A stretch of DNA of 64,000 bases from Pseudoxanthomonas wuyuanensis (GTDB taxonomy: Bacteria; Pseudomonadota; Gammaproteobacteria; Xanthomonadales; Xanthomonadaceae). The stretch is taken from NCBI RefSeq assembly GCF_900215535.1, contig NZ_OCND01000002.1:124001-188000 (forward strand), read 5' to 3'. The notes beneath the pieces are model-generated. The model did not search any database, was not told the origin of the DNA, and saw only the letters and a program-made list of their open reading frames with translations. The translations under genes were made by a program, and so were the position numbers. This document shows positions 34,207 through 44,967 of this stretch, in pieces; within the stretch, counting starts at the first letter, position 1, and every line of letters begins with the position of its first letter.

Positions 34207-35667
34207 ATGATCCGCATATCCATGACACCCGTTGCCCTGGCGATGGCCGCCCTGCTGGCCGGTTGCAGCCTGATGCCGGCCTACCAACGCCCCGCTTTTC
34301 CCGCGCCGGAAGCGTTCACCGGCGATAGCGGGGCCGTGGGTGCCGTCCCGGTGGCCGACATCGGTTGGCGCGAAGTGTTCACCGATAGCCGGCTGCAGCA
34401 GGTCATCGAGTTGGCGTTGGCCAACAACCGGGACCTGCGCGTCGCCGCGCTCAACATCGAGCAGGCGCGTGCGCAGTACCGGGTGCAGCGCGCGGCCCTG
34501 GCCCCGGACCTGGAAGGGGTGGCCAGCGGAACCGGAAGCCGTACCCCGGGCGATCTGTCGGCCAGCGGCCAGCCGGCGGTGTCGCACAGTTACAGCGCCA
34601 CCCTCGGCTTCAGCGGCTATGAGTTGGATCTGTTCGGCCGCGTGCGCAGCCTGAAGGAACAAGCGCTGCAACAATACCTGTCCACCGCCGAGGCGCGCCG
34701 CAGCGCGCATATCAGTCTTGTCGCGGAAATCGCCACGGCCTACCTCAGCCTGGCCGCAGACCAGGATCTGCTGAAGCTGGCGCAGGACACCCTGGCCAGC
34801 CAGAGCGCCAGCTATCGCCTGCAGCAGCGCAGTTTCGAACTGGGCGCGACCTCGGCGCTGACCCTGCGGCAAGCGCAGACCACCGTGGAGAGCGCGCGGG
34901 TGGACGTGCAGCGCTACACCGCACAAGTGGCCCAGGATCGCAATGCGCTGACGTTGCTTGCCGGAACGGAGCTGCCGAGCGACCTGTTGCCGACCACGCT
35001 GCCGGACACGGCAAGCGCCGATGCGAACCTGCTGGCCAACATTCCTGCGGGCCTGCCATCGGAATTGCTGCAGCGCAGGCCCGACATCCTGGAAGCCGAG
35101 CGGAACCTGCAGGCCGCCAACGCCAATATCGGAGCCGCTCGGGCGGCGTTCTACCCCAGCATCAGCCTGACCGCCAGCGCGGGCAGCGCCAGCGCAGGGT
35201 TGAGCGATCTGTTCGGCGGCGGGACTGGCAGTTGGAGCTTTGTGCCCCGCCTATCGCTGCCGATCTTCAATGGAGGACGCAACCGCGCCAATCTTGATGT
35301 CGCCACTGTCAGCCGCGACATCGAAGTGGCGCGCTATGAGAAGGTCATCCAGACCGCTTTTCGCGAGGTGTCCGATGCGCTTGCCCAGCGCAGCGCGCTG
35401 GCGCGGCAGCTTGAGGCGCAGCAAGCGCTGGTGGATGCCTCCGCCGACAGCTACCGCTTGTCGATGGCGCGTTTCCAGCGAGGCATCGACGGCTACCAGG
35501 ACGCTTTGCAGGCGCAGCGCTCGCTCTACAGTGCCGAACAGGCGCTGATCAATACCCGGCTATCGCGTTTGACCAACCTGGCAACCTGCTACAAGGCCAT
35601 GGGCGGAGGATGGAGCGAAATGGGCCCGGCGCAGGATGCGTTGGCAGCTTCGGGCCGCCAGCGGTGA
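34207..35667 (+). CDS. Outer-membrane efflux channel (OprM/NodT family lipoprotein)
   Basis: A 486-residue TolC-type outer-membrane factor. The lipobox LLAGC gives lipidated C20. The two repeated halves each start with the pattern [20 protein letters not shown] and [20 protein letters not shown]. It begins one base after the pump's stop and completes the tripartite pump. Its stop overlaps the GTG of the TetR gene at 35664. The internal ATG at 34222 is a less likely start since it would shorten the signal. Confidence 0.95.
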   Translation: MIRISMTPVALAMAALLAGCSLMPAYQRPAFPAPEAFTGDSGAVGAVPVADIGWREVFTDSRLQQVIELALANNRDLRVAALNIEQARAQYRVQRAALAPDLEGVASGTGSRTPGDLSASGQPAVSHSYSATLGFSGYELDLFGRVRSLKEQALQQYLSTAEARRSAHISLVAEIATAYLSLAADQDLLKLAQDTLASQSASYRLQQRSFELGATSALTLRQAQTTVESARVDVQRYTAQVAQDRNALTLLAGTELPSDLLPTTLPDTASADANLLANIPAGLPSELLQRRPDILEAERNLQAANANIGAARAAFYPSISLTASAGSASAGLSDLFGGGTGSWSFVPRLSLPIFNGGRNRANLDVATVSRDIEVARYEKVIQTAFREVSDALAQRSALARQLEAQQALVDASADSYRLSMARFQRGIDGYQDALQAQRSLYSAEQALINTRLSRLTNLATCYKAMGGGWSEMGPAQDALAASGRQR

Positions 35668-36335
35668 CCTGCGGCAGGCGCAATGGCAGGGACGCCGGCG
35701 GGAGCGATGCCGGCACGGCCAGCGGCAAGCGGCTCGCCGTCCTGAGGGCAGCGCAACGGCTGATCGCCAGCAATGGTCTGGAGCTGGCCAGCATGGACGC
35801 GGTCGCCAGGTGCGCGGGCGTGTCCAAAGCGACGGTTTACGCCTATTTCCGCAGCAAGGATGCGCTGTTCAGGACGGCGCTGGACGACATGATCCGCGGG
35901 ATTCCGGATCCGCGGGAGTCGTTGTCCGCTCTGGGCGGCTCGCTGCATGCGCGGCTGACGGCGGCGGCCCAGGTCATCCTTGATCTCGCCACCGCGCCAA
36001 CGGCAAAAGGCCTGCACCGTGCGCCGACCGCTTCAAGGCGGGTTTCCCTGCGCCGCGCCAGTAGGTACTGGGACATCTGTTTTGGGCGCTATGACAAGGC
36101 GATGCAGGAATTCCTCAAACGCGAAACGGCCCGGGGGCAACTTGCCATCTCGGACTATGCGCGCGCCTCTTCGCAGTTCTTGGGTTTGATTGCAGGCGCG
36201 CCTACGCTACGCGCACTGTTGATCGGCGAGCCATTGGTTCCCGGAACGGAGCTTTCGGCCCACGTCAATGATGCCGTGGGCCTGTTCATACGAGGCTATC
36301 AGCCAACGCCCGGACGCTGGCCAGGGTCGCAATAA
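35664..36335 (+). CDS. TetR-family regulator coupled to the efflux operon
   Basis: A 223-residue TetR protein. The helix-turn-helix is at residues about 25-70 ([35 protein letters not shown]), then an AcrR-like C-terminal domain ([20 protein letters not shown]). GTG 35664 overlaps the TGA of the channel gene (GTGA), so translation is coupled; starts further upstream would lie inside the channel gene. As a second TetR beside the pump, it may regulate the downstream ABC operon or report pump expression. The C-terminal region 36336-36661 is non-coding. Confidence 0.85.
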   Translation: MTCGRRNGRDAGGSDAGTASGKRLAVLRAAQRLIASNGLELASMDAVARCAGVSKATVYAYFRSKDALFRTALDDMIRGIPDPRESLSALGGSLHARLTAAAQVILDLATAPTAKGLHRAPTASRRVSLRRASRYWDICFGRYDKAMQEFLKRETARGQLAISDYARASSQFLGLIAGAPTLRALLIGEPLVPGTELSAHVNDAVGLFIRGYQPTPGRWPGSQ

Positions 36336-36482
36336 GCGAATACGGCGCCTGCAGTCGCCATCGCGGCCAAAGTGGTGGCTTGAATCTCGCGCCGCGCCGG
36401 AGTCGCCGACCGCGACGGAAACCATCGGCTGCGCCGCCCGCCGCCCGCCGCCCGCCGCGCTCCAGAGCCGGATGGGCTTGGA

Positions 36483-36496
36483 TTGATCGAGGTCAA
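36483..36496 (+). promoter_or_regulatory. FNR/Anr-like box upstream of the ABC export operon
   Basis: TTGATCGAGGTCAA matches the FNR/Anr consensus TTGAT-N4-ATCAA at 9 of 10 fixed positions, and GTCAA half sites are common for Anr. It lies 165 bases before the HlyD start, in a 326-base gap (36336-36661) that otherwise holds only a CCGCCCGCCG run. An oxygen-sensitive activator could act here. Confidence 0.45.
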
Positions 36497-36661
36497 GGTT
36501 CCACCGCTGCCGGCATGGGAGGCTGCACGTGTGTCGGCGCGGTCGTGCCGGAGATGCGCCTGCAAACACCGCACAATCGCGCTTCCATTCCGGTAAACCC
36601 GCATGTCCGGCCAGCCGCGGAGCGGCACCGCCTTGTCATACCGATTGCAACAAGGGTCACA

Positions 36662-37735
36662 ATGGACAGGAAATACCGCACCTGGATCTTGCGCATCGCG
36701 GCCGTGGCGGTGGTGGTGGCCGTGGCCGTACCGGCCTGGCGCGCGATGCGGTCGCAGGGACCGGGCGAGGGATTTGTCAGCGGCAACGGCCGCATAGAGG
36801 CGACCGAGATCGATATTGCCGCCAAGACCGGCGGCCGCCTGCGCGAGGTGATGGTGGAGGAGGGCGAGTTCGTCGTCGCCGGCCAGCCGCTGGCGCGGAT
36901 GGACACGCAGACCTTGCAGGCGCAGCGCGATGAAGCGGTGGCGCAACTGGCGCAGGCGCGGACCGCAGTGGCCACCGCGCGTTTCTACGTCACCCAGCAG
37001 CGCAGCCAGCACCAGGCCGCGGTCGCCACGGTGGCGCAGTACCAGGCCGCGCTGGATGCCGCGCGCCAGCGCCTGCAGCGCACCCGTTCGCTGGCGGCGC
37101 AGAGCCTGGTCTCGCAGCAGGCGCTGGACGATGCGGTGACCGAGCAGGCCAGCGCCATCGCCGCTCTGGCCACCGCGCGCGCGCAGACCGCGGCTGCCAG
37201 CGCGGCGATAGAAACCGCCGGCTCGCAGATGATCGGCGCGGAGTCGGCGGTCGATGCCGCCGCTGCCGTCATTGCGCGCATCGATGCCGAGATCGAAGAC
37301 GCCACGCTGCGTTCGCCACGCGATGGCCGCGTGCAGTACCGCATCGCCCATACCGACGAAGTGCTGGGAGGCGGCGGCAAGGTACTGAACCTGGTGGATC
37401 TGTCCGACGTCTACATGACGTTCTTCCTGCCCGAAACCGTCGCCGGCAAGGTGGCGATGGGCGGCGACGTGCGCATCGTGCTGGATGCGGCACCGGAGTA
37501 CGTGATTCCTGCCACGGTATCGTTCGTGGCCAGCACTGCCCAGTTCACGCCAAAGACGGTGGAAACGGCCAGCGAGCGGGAGAAACTGATGTTCCGGGTC
37601 AAGGCCAAGATCGATCGCGATCTGCTGAAAAAGCACATCGCCTACGTCAAGACCGGCGTGCCCGGCGTTGCCTGGCTGAAGATCGACGAGCAGGCGCAAT
37701 GGCCGGCGGAACTGGCGGTGAGACTGCCCGAGTGA
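36662..37735 (+). CDS. yhiI: HlyD-family membrane fusion protein of an ABC exporter (YhiI-like)
   Basis: A 357-residue periplasmic adaptor with one N-terminal membrane anchor ([18 protein letters not shown]), a lipoyl half ([20 protein letters not shown]), a long coiled hairpin (residues about 75-215, rich in Ala/Gln/Arg) and the closing strands [21 protein letters not shown]. coli YhiI is 355 residues. Its TGA overlaps the GTG of the ABC gene, so the operon order yhiI-rbbA-yhhJ is kept. AAGGG lies before the ATG. Confidence 0.88.
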   Translation: MDRKYRTWILRIAAVAVVVAVAVPAWRAMRSQGPGEGFVSGNGRIEATEIDIAAKTGGRLREVMVEEGEFVVAGQPLARMDTQTLQAQRDEAVAQLAQARTAVATARFYVTQQRSQHQAAVATVAQYQAALDAARQRLQRTRSLAAQSLVSQQALDDAVTEQASAIAALATARAQTAAASAAIETAGSQMIGAESAVDAAAAVIARIDAEIEDATLRSPRDGRVQYRIAHTDEVLGGGGKVLNLVDLSDVYMTFFLPETVAGKVAMGGDVRIVLDAAPEYVIPATVSFVASTAQFTPKTVETASEREKLMFRVKAKIDRDLLKKHIAYVKTGVPGVAWLKIDEQAQWPAELAVRLPE

Positions 37736-40461
37736 GCAGCGCCGCGCCTGCGCCGGTCGCGCGCCTGGAGCAGGTCTCGCTGCGCTACGGCAAGACGGTG
37801 GCGCTGGATGAGGTCGGCCTGGAAATCCCGGGCGGCTGCATGGCCGGCCTGATCGGGCCCGACGGCGTGGGCAAGTCCAGCCTGTTGGCGCTGGTGGCCG
37901 GCGCGCGCCGCATCCGCCAGGGCCAGGTGCAGGTACTGGGCGGCGACATGGCCAGCCGCCGCCACCGCGACCAGGTCTGTCCGCGCATCGCCTACATGCC
38001 GCAGGGGCTGGGCAGGAACCTGTACCCGACGCTGTCGGTGGAAGAGAACCTGCAGTTCTTCGGCCGCCTGTTCGGCCATGCCGCTGGCGAACGCCGCCGC
38101 CGCATCGACGAACTGACCCGCAGCACCGGCCTGTATCCGTTCCTGCAGCGTCCGGTGGGCAAGCTGTCCGGCGGCATGAAGCAGAAACTGGGCCTGTGCT
38201 GCGCGCTGATCCACGATCCGGATCTACTGATTCTGGACGAGCCGACCACCGGTGTGGACCCGCTGGCGCGCGCGCAGTTCTGGGAACTGATCGCGCGCAT
38301 CCGCCGCGCGCGTCCGGACACGGCGGTGATCGTGGCCACCGCCTATATGGATGAAGCGCAGCGTTTCGACTGGCTGGCGGCGATGGACGCCGGCCGGGTG
38401 CTGGCCAGCGGAACGCCGGCGCAGCTGCTGGCGCAGACCGGGAGCCGGTCGCTGGAGGCCGCGTTCGTTGCGCTGTTGCCGGAAGAAAAGCGCCGCAATC
38501 ATCGCCAGATTGTCATTCCGCCCTTGCAGGACGACGATCAGACCGTGGCGATCGAGGCCAAGGGCCTGACCATGCGCTTCGGCGATTTTGTCGCGGTGCA
38601 GGACGTGGACCTGCGCATCCGCCGCGGCGAGATCTTCGGCTTTCTCGGCTCCAACGGCTGCGGCAAGACCACCACGATGAAGATGCTGACCGGCCTGCTG
38701 CCGGCCAGCGCCGGCCAGGCCTGGTTGTTCGGCCACCTGGTGGACCCGAAGGACATCGCCACGCGTCGCCGCGTGGGCTACATGTCGCAGGCGTTCTCGC
38801 TGTACAGCGAGTTGACCGTGCTACAGAACCTGGTGCTGCACGCGCGGCTGTTCCAGGTGCCGGAGCCGGACATCCGGGCGCGTGTGGAGGAAATGGCGCA
38901 GCGTTTCGGTCTGGCGGCGGTGCGCGACGCGCTGCCGGACAGCCTGCCGCTGGGCATGCGCCAGCGGCTGTCGCTGGCGGTGGCGATGGTGCACAAGCCG
39001 GAACTGCTGATCCTGGACGAGCCGACCTCGGGCGTGGACCCGGTTGCGCGCGACGAGTTCTGGCGCTTGATGATCGAACTGGCGCGCAACGACCGGGTGA
39101 CGATCTTCGTCTCCACCCATTTCATGAACGAGGCCGAGCGTTGCGACCGCATTTCGCTGATGCATGCCGGCCGCGTGCTGGCCAGCGGCACGCCGGCCGG
39201 GCTGACCCGGCAGCGCGGCGCGGCCACGCTGGAGCAGGCCTTCATCGGCTACCTGGAAGATTCCGGCGCGCGCGGCGAAGAGACGGCCGCGGACGTCTGG
39301 ACCGAAGCGGCGGTGGGCGCGGCGCGGCGGCAGCGTTTCGATCCGCGCCGCGCCGGCAGCTATGCGCTGCGCGAAACGCTGGAACTGCGCCGCGACCCGG
39401 TGCGCGCGACATTGGCACTGGCCGGCAGCCTGATCCTGATGTTCATCATGGGCTACGGCATCAGCATGGACGTGGAGGATCTGACCTTTGCCGTGCTCGA
39501 CCGCGACCAGACCGCGCTCAGCCGCAACTACGCGCTGAACCTGTCCGGCTCGCGCTATTTCATCGAACGCCCGGCGCTGGCCGACTATGCCGACCTGGAC
39601 CGGCGCATGCGCAAGGGCGAACTGGCGCTGGCGCTGGAAATCCCGCCCGGCTTTGCGCGCGATCTGCAACGCGGCAATGCGGTACAGATAGGCGCCTGGA
39701 TCGACGGCGCCATGCCCAGCCGCGCCGAGACCGTGCAGGGCTACGTGCAGGGCATGCACCAGAGCTGGCTGATCGATACCGCCCGCCACCGCTTGGGGCG
39801 GGAGGCCAGCGCCGGCGCCGCCACGGTCGAGACCCGCTTCCGCTACAACCCGGACATTCGAAGCTTGCCGGCGATGGTGCCGGCGGTGATCCCGATGCTG
39901 CTGATGATGATCCCGGCAATGCTGGCCGCGCTGTCGGTGGTGCGCGAAAAGGAACTGGGATCCATCGTCAATCTCTACGTCACCCCGGTCACCCGCAGCG
40001 AATTCCTGCTGGGCAAGCAGGCACCCTACGTTGCGCTGGCGATGCTCAACTTCCTGCTGATGACGCTGCTGGCGGTGACCGCGTTCGGCGTGCCGATCAC
40101 CGGCAGCTTCGTCACGCTGGCGGCCGCCGCGCTGGCGTACACGGTCTGCGCCACCGGCCTTGGCCTGCTGGCATCGACCTTCACCCGCAGCCAGGTGGCA
40201 GCGATCTTCATGACCATGATCGGCACCATGATTCCGGTGATCCAGTACTCCGGCATGATCGATCCGGTGTCCTCGTTGGAGGGCGCAGGCGCGCTGATCG
40301 GCCGGATCTATCCGGCCACCCATTTCCTGACCATCAGCCGCGGGGTGTTCAACAAGGCGCTGGAATTCGGCGACCTGGCGTCCTCGTTCTGGCCGCTGTT
40401 GCTGGCCGTTCCGGTCATCATGGCGCTGGCCATCGCGCTGCTGAAGAAACAGGGCGACTAG
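37732..40461 (+). CDS. rbbA: ABC exporter fusion: two ATPase domains plus permease (RbbA-like)
   Basis: A 909-residue fusion, nearly the length of E. coli RbbA (911). ATPase 1: Walker [10 protein letters not shown] (42-50), signature [10 protein letters not shown], Walker [14 protein letters not shown]. ATPase 2: Walker [10 protein letters not shown] near 306-314, signature [10 protein letters not shown] (a known departure from LSGG in this family), Walker [14 protein letters not shown]. From about residue 545, an ABC-2 permease with six helices. E. coli RbbA has been studied as a ribosome-bound ATPase, but domain content indicates an exporter. The start is GTG 37732, overlapping the previous stop. 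The substrate is unknown. Confidence 0.92.
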   Translation: MSSAAPAPVARLEQVSLRYGKTVALDEVGLEIPGGCMAGLIGPDGVGKSSLLALVAGARRIRQGQVQVLGGDMASRRHRDQVCPRIAYMPQGLGRNLYPTLSVEENLQFFGRLFGHAAGERRRRIDELTRSTGLYPFLQRPVGKLSGGMKQKLGLCCALIHDPDLLILDEPTTGVDPLARAQFWELIARIRRARPDTAVIVATAYMDEAQRFDWLAAMDAGRVLASGTPAQLLAQTGSRSLEAAFVALLPEEKRRNHRQIVIPPLQDDDQTVAIEAKGLTMRFGDFVAVQDVDLRIRRGEIFGFLGSNGCGKTTTMKMLTGLLPASAGQAWLFGHLVDPKDIATRRRVGYMSQAFSLYSELTVLQNLVLHARLFQVPEPDIRARVEEMAQRFGLAAVRDALPDSLPLGMRQRLSLAVAMVHKPELLILDEPTSGVDPVARDEFWRLMIELARNDRVTIFVSTHFMNEAERCDRISLMHAGRVLASGTPAGLTRQRGAATLEQAFIGYLEDSGARGEETAADVWTEAAVGAARRQRFDPRRAGSYALRETLELRRDPVRATLALAGSLILMFIMGYGISMDVEDLTFAVLDRDQTALSRNYALNLSGSRYFIERPALADYADLDRRMRKGELALALEIPPGFARDLQRGNAVQIGAWIDGAMPSRAETVQGYVQGMHQSWLIDTARHRLGREASAGAATVETRFRYNPDIRSLPAMVPAVIPMLLMMIPAMLAALSVVREKELGSIVNLYVTPVTRSEFLLGKQAPYVALAMLNFLLMTLLAVTAFGVPITGSFVTLAAAALAYTVCATGLGLLASTFTRSQVAAIFMTMIGTMIPVIQYSGMIDPVSSLEGAGALIGRIYPATHFLTISRGVFNKALEFGDLASSFWPLLLAVPVIMALAIALLKKQGD

Positions 40462-40462
40462 C

Positions 40463-41590
40463 ATGCTGCGCCGCGTCGCCAACATCTACCGCCTGGGCAT
40501 CAAGGAGCTGTGGGGGCTGTGGCGCGAACCGATGCTGGGCGCGCTGGTGGTGTTCCTGTTCAGCGCGTCGATCTACAGCTCGGCCACCGCGGTGCCGGAA
40601 ACCTTGAACAAGGCGCCTATCGCGATCGTCGACGAGGACGGTTCGCCGCTGTCGGCGCGCATCGCCGCCGGCTTCTATCCGCCGCACTTTGTGGAACCGG
40701 CGATGATTTCGCTGGCCGAGGTCGACGCCGGCCTGGATGCCGGCGATTTCACCTTTGTGCTGGATATTCCACCCGACTTCCAGCGCGACGTGCTGGCCGG
40801 CCGAGCGCCGGCGCTGCAGCTCAACGTCGATGCCACCCGCATGAGCCAGGCGTTCACCGGCAGCGGCTACGTCCAGCAGATCGTGCTGGGCGAGGTCAGC
40901 GAGTTCGTGCAGCGCTACCGCGGCAGCGACAGCGCGCAGGTGGATCTGGTGTTGCGGGCGCGCTTCAACCCCACGCTGGACCCCAGCTGGTTCGGCGCGC
41001 TGATGGAACTCATCGACAACGTCACCATGCTGTCGATCCTGCTGGCCGGCGCGGCGCTGATCCGCGAACGCGAGCACGGCACCATCGAACACCTGCTGGT
41101 GATGCCAGTGACGCCGGTCGAGATCATGCTGGCCAAGGCCTGGTCGATGGGCCTGGTGGTGCTGCTGGCGGCGGCGGTGTCGCTGGTGTTTGTGGTGCAG
41201 GGCGCGCTGGAGGTGGTGATCGACGGTTCGATCGCGCTGTTCCTGGCCGGTGCCGCGCTGCACCTGTTCGCCACCACGTCGATGGGCATCTTCATGGCCA
41301 CGCTGGCGCGATCGATGCCGCAGTTCGCGCTGCTGCTGATACTGATCATGCTGCCGCTGCAGATGCTCTCGGGCGGTTCTACCCCGCGTGAGAGCATGCC
41401 CGAGCTGGTGCAGAACCTGATGCTGGCCGCGCCGACCACCTACTTCGTTTCCGCTTCGCAGGCCATCCTCTACCGCGGCGCCGGTCTGGACGTGGTGTGG
41501 CCGCAGCTGCTGGCCATCGCCGCAATCGGCGCCGTCTTCTTCGCCATCGCGCTGGCCCGCTTCCGCCGGACCATCGGTCAGATGGGCTGA
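40463..41590 (+). CDS. yhhJ: ABC-2 type permease (YhhJ-like)
   Basis: A 375-residue ABC-2 permease (E. coli YhhJ has 374). It has one N-terminal helix (GALVVFLFSASIYSSATAVP), a periplasmic domain of about 130 residues, and five C-terminal helices containing the typical REREHGTIEHLLVMPVTPVE cytoplasmic loop. It begins one base after the RbbA stop and would pair with the permease half of that protein. Its stop abuts the stop of the convergent gene at 41591. Confidence 0.93.
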   Translation: MLRRVANIYRLGIKELWGLWREPMLGALVVFLFSASIYSSATAVPETLNKAPIAIVDEDGSPLSARIAAGFYPPHFVEPAMISLAEVDAGLDAGDFTFVLDIPPDFQRDVLAGRAPALQLNVDATRMSQAFTGSGYVQQIVLGEVSEFVQRYRGSDSAQVDLVLRARFNPTLDPSWFGALMELIDNVTMLSILLAGAALIREREHGTIEHLLVMPVTPVEIMLAKAWSMGLVVLLAAAVSLVFVVQGALEVVIDGSIALFLAGAALHLFATTSMGIFMATLARSMPQFALLLILIMLPLQMLSGGSTPRESMPELVQNLMLAAPTTYFVSASQAILYRGAGLDVVWPQLLAIAAIGAVFFAIALARFRRTIGQMG

Positions 41591-41890
41591 TCAGTCCCCG
41601 CAGGCGCCGGCATCGCCACCGTCGCAGCCAGCCACGCCCGGGCTGTCGGCCGGGGCTCCGTCCGGCGGCAGATAAACGGGGTCGATGGCGCCGGGCGAAA
41701 CCGCGCCATGCGCGTGGGACGACGCAAACGCGGCGCAGACGATCGCACCGACGAACGGGACGCTCCAGATGAACGCGAGCTGCAGCAAGCGCTGGGATCG
41801 GGAAAACACCGCGTTGCGAAGCACGAGCACCGATGCGGCGACATCGACAACCACGACGATTGCGACAACCAGTAGCGTGGCCGAACTCAT
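41591..41890 (-). CDS. Small two-helix membrane protein, unknown function
   Basis: A 99-residue protein with helix 1 TLLVVAIVVVVDVAASVLVL and helix 2 LLQLAFIWSVPFVGAIVCAAF, joined by a basic loop (RNAVFSRSQR), then a soluble tail that ends in GVAGCDGGDAGACGD with two Cys. The loop and helix pair resemble phospholipase_D N-terminal (PLDc_N) type small membrane proteins. It starts five bases after the VOC gene's stop on the same strand, so the two are co-transcribed. Confidence 0.7.
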   Translation of the reverse strand: MSSATLLVVAIVVVVDVAASVLVLRNAVFSRSQRLLQLAFIWSVPFVGAIVCAAFASSHAHGAVSPGAIDPVYLPPDGAPADSPGVAGCDGGDAGACGD

Positions 41891-41895
41891 CGGGC

Positions 41896-42300
41896 CTACT
41901 GCTTCACCGGTCCGCCAATCGACCAGACATGGCCGAAAGGATCCTTTATCTGGCCGTAGCGCATGCCCCAGAACTGGTTGTCCAGCGGCATGAGCACGCC
42001 GGCACCGGCCTTGAGCGCGCGCTCCCAGGCGGCGTCGGCATCGGCAACCTCCAGGTGCAGGGTGCAACTCGCGCCGCCAAGGCGCGTGGGCGCCTGCGCG
42101 CCCTCTCCGCCGAACTCGGGGAATTCGTCGTGCAGAAACAGCGCACCGGTACCAAGGTTCAAATGCGCATGCATCAATCGTTTGCCATCATCGGCGGGGT
42201 GCTTGTTTTCCAGCGTGGCGCCGAACGCCTTTTCATAGAAGGCAATCGCTGCCTCGCCATCATTGACGGCAAGATGCGGAGTAAGCGTTGAGTTGTTCAT
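41896..42300 (-). CDS. VOC-superfamily protein (PhnB/DUF1428-like)
   Basis: A 134-residue glyoxalase-fold protein of the PhnB-like kind: PHLAVNDGEAAIAFYEKAFG, HAHLNLGTGALFLHDEFPE, and the closing GMRYGQIKDPFGHVWSIGG. The substrate is unknown; relatives are often resistance- or stress-linked. I place the start at ATG 42300, since GGGGTG lies six bases upstream; a GTG nine bases earlier is possible. The 240 bases beyond it (to 42549) show no gene. Confidence 0.87.
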   Translation of the reverse strand: MNNSTLTPHLAVNDGEAAIAFYEKAFGATLENKHPADDGKRLMHAHLNLGTGALFLHDEFPEFGGEGAQAPTRLGGASCTLHLEVADADAAWERALKAGAGVLMPLDNQFWGMRYGQIKDPFGHVWSIGGPVKQ

Positions 42301-42549
42301 AAAAAACACCCCAGGTTGAACCGTTGCCGGGAGAAGGGAGGATGCTTGGCAGACAGCCCCGGGGTCGGTTTATACGCCCTCGATATGGGCGGGTAAAGAC
42401 CGCCAGCCTGCCGGCCATTGGCGTGTTCCACCTCGATAGCATGCGTGGTCAGCGCAAATCGGGACTTGAATCGTAAGCTGCCGCTTACCGGGCGCGGCTT
42501 TCCGGCCGGGTGAAGAGGGCCGACCGCGCGATGACGGCGATGCCCGTTG

Positions 42550-43932
42550 TCATCTGAGCGCGGCCAGTACGTCCGCGGTGAACTTTGCGATATCGAAACG
42601 CTTGCCGGAGGGATCTTCGCCGCGGCGGACGATGACGATTTCCTGGCCGGGCACGATCACCACGTACTGCCCGCGGTTGCCGAAGGCGGCATAGGTATCG
42701 GCAGGCACGCCGGGCGAGTTGTTCATCAGCCAGAAAGTGGCGCCATAGCCGAAATCGCCGCCGGGCTGCGGGCCCGACGGCGTGGCGACGTACTTCGCCC
42801 AACCTTGCGGGAGTATGCGCTCGCCAAGGAAGACTCCATCCTGCTGATAGAGCAGGCCGAACCGGGCCAGATCCCGCGCCGTCGTCCACACCTGGCTGGA
42901 CATGACGTAGTTGCCCTTCCAGTCGGTTTCGGGAACGGTGCGGGTCATGCCGATTTTCCACAGAAGCGCGGCGAACGGAAACGCGAGCGCCCTGGCGTCG
43001 TCGCCTGCGCGTGTGCGCAGGCCCAGCATGGCCAGCACGATGTCGTTGTTGGCGTAGCGGAAGCGCGTTCCTGGGGGTGCTTCCAGCGGCCATGCGACCG
43101 TTTCTTCGCTGACGGCGGCGCCGCCGAAATAGAGCGCATCGGTGCGATTGCCGGCGGTACTGCTATGCAGGCCACTGGCCATGCGCAGCAGCTGATCGGT
43201 CGTGATGGCGGCGCGCGGGTCGCCAGGGGTCTGCCATTGCGGAACAGGCGCCGGCTGCGCCGGGTCGATCAAGCCTTCGCCGACGGCAACGCCAACGACC
43301 GTGCCGGCGATGCTCTTGGCGACCGACCAGGTGCGCTGGGAAACATGCGGGCCGAAGCCCTGGCGGTATTTCTCGGCGATGATGCGGCCGCGCTGGACGA
43401 CGATGACGCCGGTGGTCAGATTTGCTTCGCCATGGCTGGCGCCATCGAATGCGGCATCCACGCTCTGGCGCAAGCGCTTCCGATCGCCGGTCGGCCGCGC
43501 GCTGGCGTCCTTGTCGCCCAGCGGCCAGGGTTCACGGTCGAGCGCGGGAGCCGCGGCATCGAAGCGGGGCAGGGCGGCAAGCGCGTCCGCGCCCGCGCCG
43601 ATGGGAAGCTGGACGCAGCCCAGATTGGGCCGCCACGCCGCGATGCGCGGCGGCAGCGCATCGTCGAACGGGACAGCGACCATCTTGCGGCCGGCATCCA
43701 CTTCGGAGGCGAGCGTCGGCACCAGCGCATCGTATTCGGGATAGATGCCGTTCAATTCGGTCGCCTCGATCTGCGCTTGCTCCCGGCCCGCGTTGAACAG
43801 GCCGCTGCACATGGTCAGCGCCTTGTACCCGGCGGCGATGGCGCGGTCATAGGCCGTTGGCGCCTGCTGCGCCGACGCCGGCGCGGCCGCTGCCAGCGCC
43901 GCCGCCAGCAGCCAAGGCATTCTCTTCTTCAT
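42550..43932 (-). CDS. Exported beta-lactamase-fold serine hydrolase
   Basis: A 460-residue protein with a signal peptide (cut near ASAQ, residue 21-22). It belongs to the class C beta-lactamase/esterase family (AmpC/EstB fold). The SxxK motif is S203-V-A-K206 and the YxN motif Y293-A-N295; the third motif (HxG/KTG) is likely GNRGQY near 427. The 130-residue N-terminal part (ALTMCSGLFNAGREQAQIEA) is typical for this subgroup. It is more likely an esterase or peptidase than a true lactamase. GGGAG precedes the ATG. Confidence 0.88.
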   Translation of the reverse strand: MKKRMPWLLAAALAAAAPASAQQAPTAYDRAIAAGYKALTMCSGLFNAGREQAQIEATELNGIYPEYDALVPTLASEVDAGRKMVAVPFDDALPPRIAAWRPNLGCVQLPIGAGADALAALPRFDAAAPALDREPWPLGDKDASARPTGDRKRLRQSVDAAFDGASHGEANLTTGVIVVQRGRIIAEKYRQGFGPHVSQRTWSVAKSIAGTVVGVAVGEGLIDPAQPAPVPQWQTPGDPRAAITTDQLLRMASGLHSSTAGNRTDALYFGGAAVSEETVAWPLEAPPGTRFRYANNDIVLAMLGLRTRAGDDARALAFPFAALLWKIGMTRTVPETDWKGNYVMSSQVWTTARDLARFGLLYQQDGVFLGERILPQGWAKYVATPSGPQPGGDFGYGATFWLMNNSPGVPADTYAAFGNRGQYVVIVPGQEIVIVRRGEDPSGKRFDIAKFTADVLAALR

Positions 43933-44079
43933 GGCAGTCCGCTCCCGACCGGTTCACCGTTTGGCTGCAGGATATCCGCTGCAAGCGTCCACGGCATCGC
44001 GCGCGATGGGGATGGAATACGACGTCCGCCTGCCGCCGAGCCAGAAAGCGACGCCTCCGCGGTCAACAGGCGCCGGGCC

Positions 44080-44916
44080 TCAGGCGTACTGCATGGCAGG
44101 CGCGGCGATGTCGGCGGTTGCGGCGCGCTCGGGTTCTTCCGAGGCGATATGCGCGGCGAAACCGGATATGCCCGGCGCGATATCCGGCAGCAACGTGCAA
44201 TCCGGGATGCTGTACGCGCCCGCGTTCTGCGGACGGAACGGTATCGGCGCGGTCTTCCAGAGATCATCGAGGCGTTGACCCAGCCTGTCGCGGATCTCCA
44301 GGAACTGCGCATCGTCGATGCGGTCGGTCCGGTAGGCCACGAACGGCGGCAGCACGTCGAAGCCGGGGTAGTACAAGGTGCCGTGCTGGATGGGGAACAA
44401 CAGGTCGTCGATGGGGCCGTTGATGCCGCGCGGTCCGTAGTGCGGCTCCCATCCGCCCGTTGTAACGACCAGCATTGCCCGCTTTCCCGCCAGCATCCCT
44501 TCGCCGTAACGGTCGCCCCAGCGCGCATCGGAGTGTTCGCCAACGCCGTAGCCGAAGCCGTAGGCATAGACCCGTTCCACCCAGCCTTTCATGATGGCCG
44601 GCATCGAGAACCACCACAGCGGGAACTGCAGGATCAGCGCATCGGCCCAGCGCAGCTTGTCCTGTTCCCGCGCGATGTCCTCGCTCTGACTGCCGTTGGC
44701 GTAGGCATGCTTGGAGGCCAGCGAAGGATTGAAGCGCGCGCCGGGCTGCCAATCCGTGCAATCGGCGGCGTCGAGCGATGCTTTCCAGTCCATCGCATAC
44801 AGATCCGAAACCTGGACGGCATGGCCGTTGTCCTGAAGGCGCTTGACGGTGAAGTCCTTCAGCGATCCGTTCAGCGACCTGGGTTCGGGGTGGGCATAGA
44901 CGACAAGCACGTTCAT
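44080..44916 (-). CDS. NAD(P)H quinone oxidoreductase/flavodoxin-like (MdaB/NQO1 family)
   Basis: A 278-residue flavodoxin-fold reductase that carries out two-electron quinone reduction with FMN/FAD. The fold marks are VLVVYAHPEPRSLNGSLKDF (flavin phosphate loop), DALILQFPLWWFSMPAIMKG and VVTTGGWEPHYGPRGINGPI. It is longer than MdaB by an extra C-terminal segment (about residues 230-278), as in NQO1-type enzymes. The ATG at 44916 has GGAG upstream. It is divergent from the LysR gene at 45002 with a palindrome in the 85-bp gap, so it is probably induced by quinones or electrophiles. Confidence 0.88.
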   Translation of the reverse strand: MNVLVVYAHPEPRSLNGSLKDFTVKRLQDNGHAVQVSDLYAMDWKASLDAADCTDWQPGARFNPSLASKHAYANGSQSEDIAREQDKLRWADALILQFPLWWFSMPAIMKGWVERVYAYGFGYGVGEHSDARWGDRYGEGMLAGKRAMLVVTTGGWEPHYGPRGINGPIDDLLFPIQHGTLYYPGFDVLPPFVAYRTDRIDDAQFLEIRDRLGQRLDDLWKTAPIPFRPQNAGAYSIPDCTLLPDIAPGISGFAAHIASEEPERAATADIAAPAMQYA

Positions 44917-44967
44917 GGCAGGGCTCCTGCTTTGCTGATGAGCCATGCTGATTCCTGCTAAGGTATA

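Noticed and set aside
38821..40485. A 554-codon minus-strand frame opposite the RbbA-like gene
   Set aside because: It overlaps the second ATPase and the permease with no independent evidence.
42550..43932. Reading the serine hydrolase as an antibiotic-resistance beta-lactamase
   Set aside because: The SxxK and YxN motifs fit the wider esterase/peptidase group and the length and N-terminal region do not match AmpC enzymes.
42547..44961. An 804-codon plus-strand frame opposite the serine hydrolase and quinone reductase
   Set aside because: No start signal or domain. The minus-strand genes have SxxK/YxN and flavodoxin motifs.
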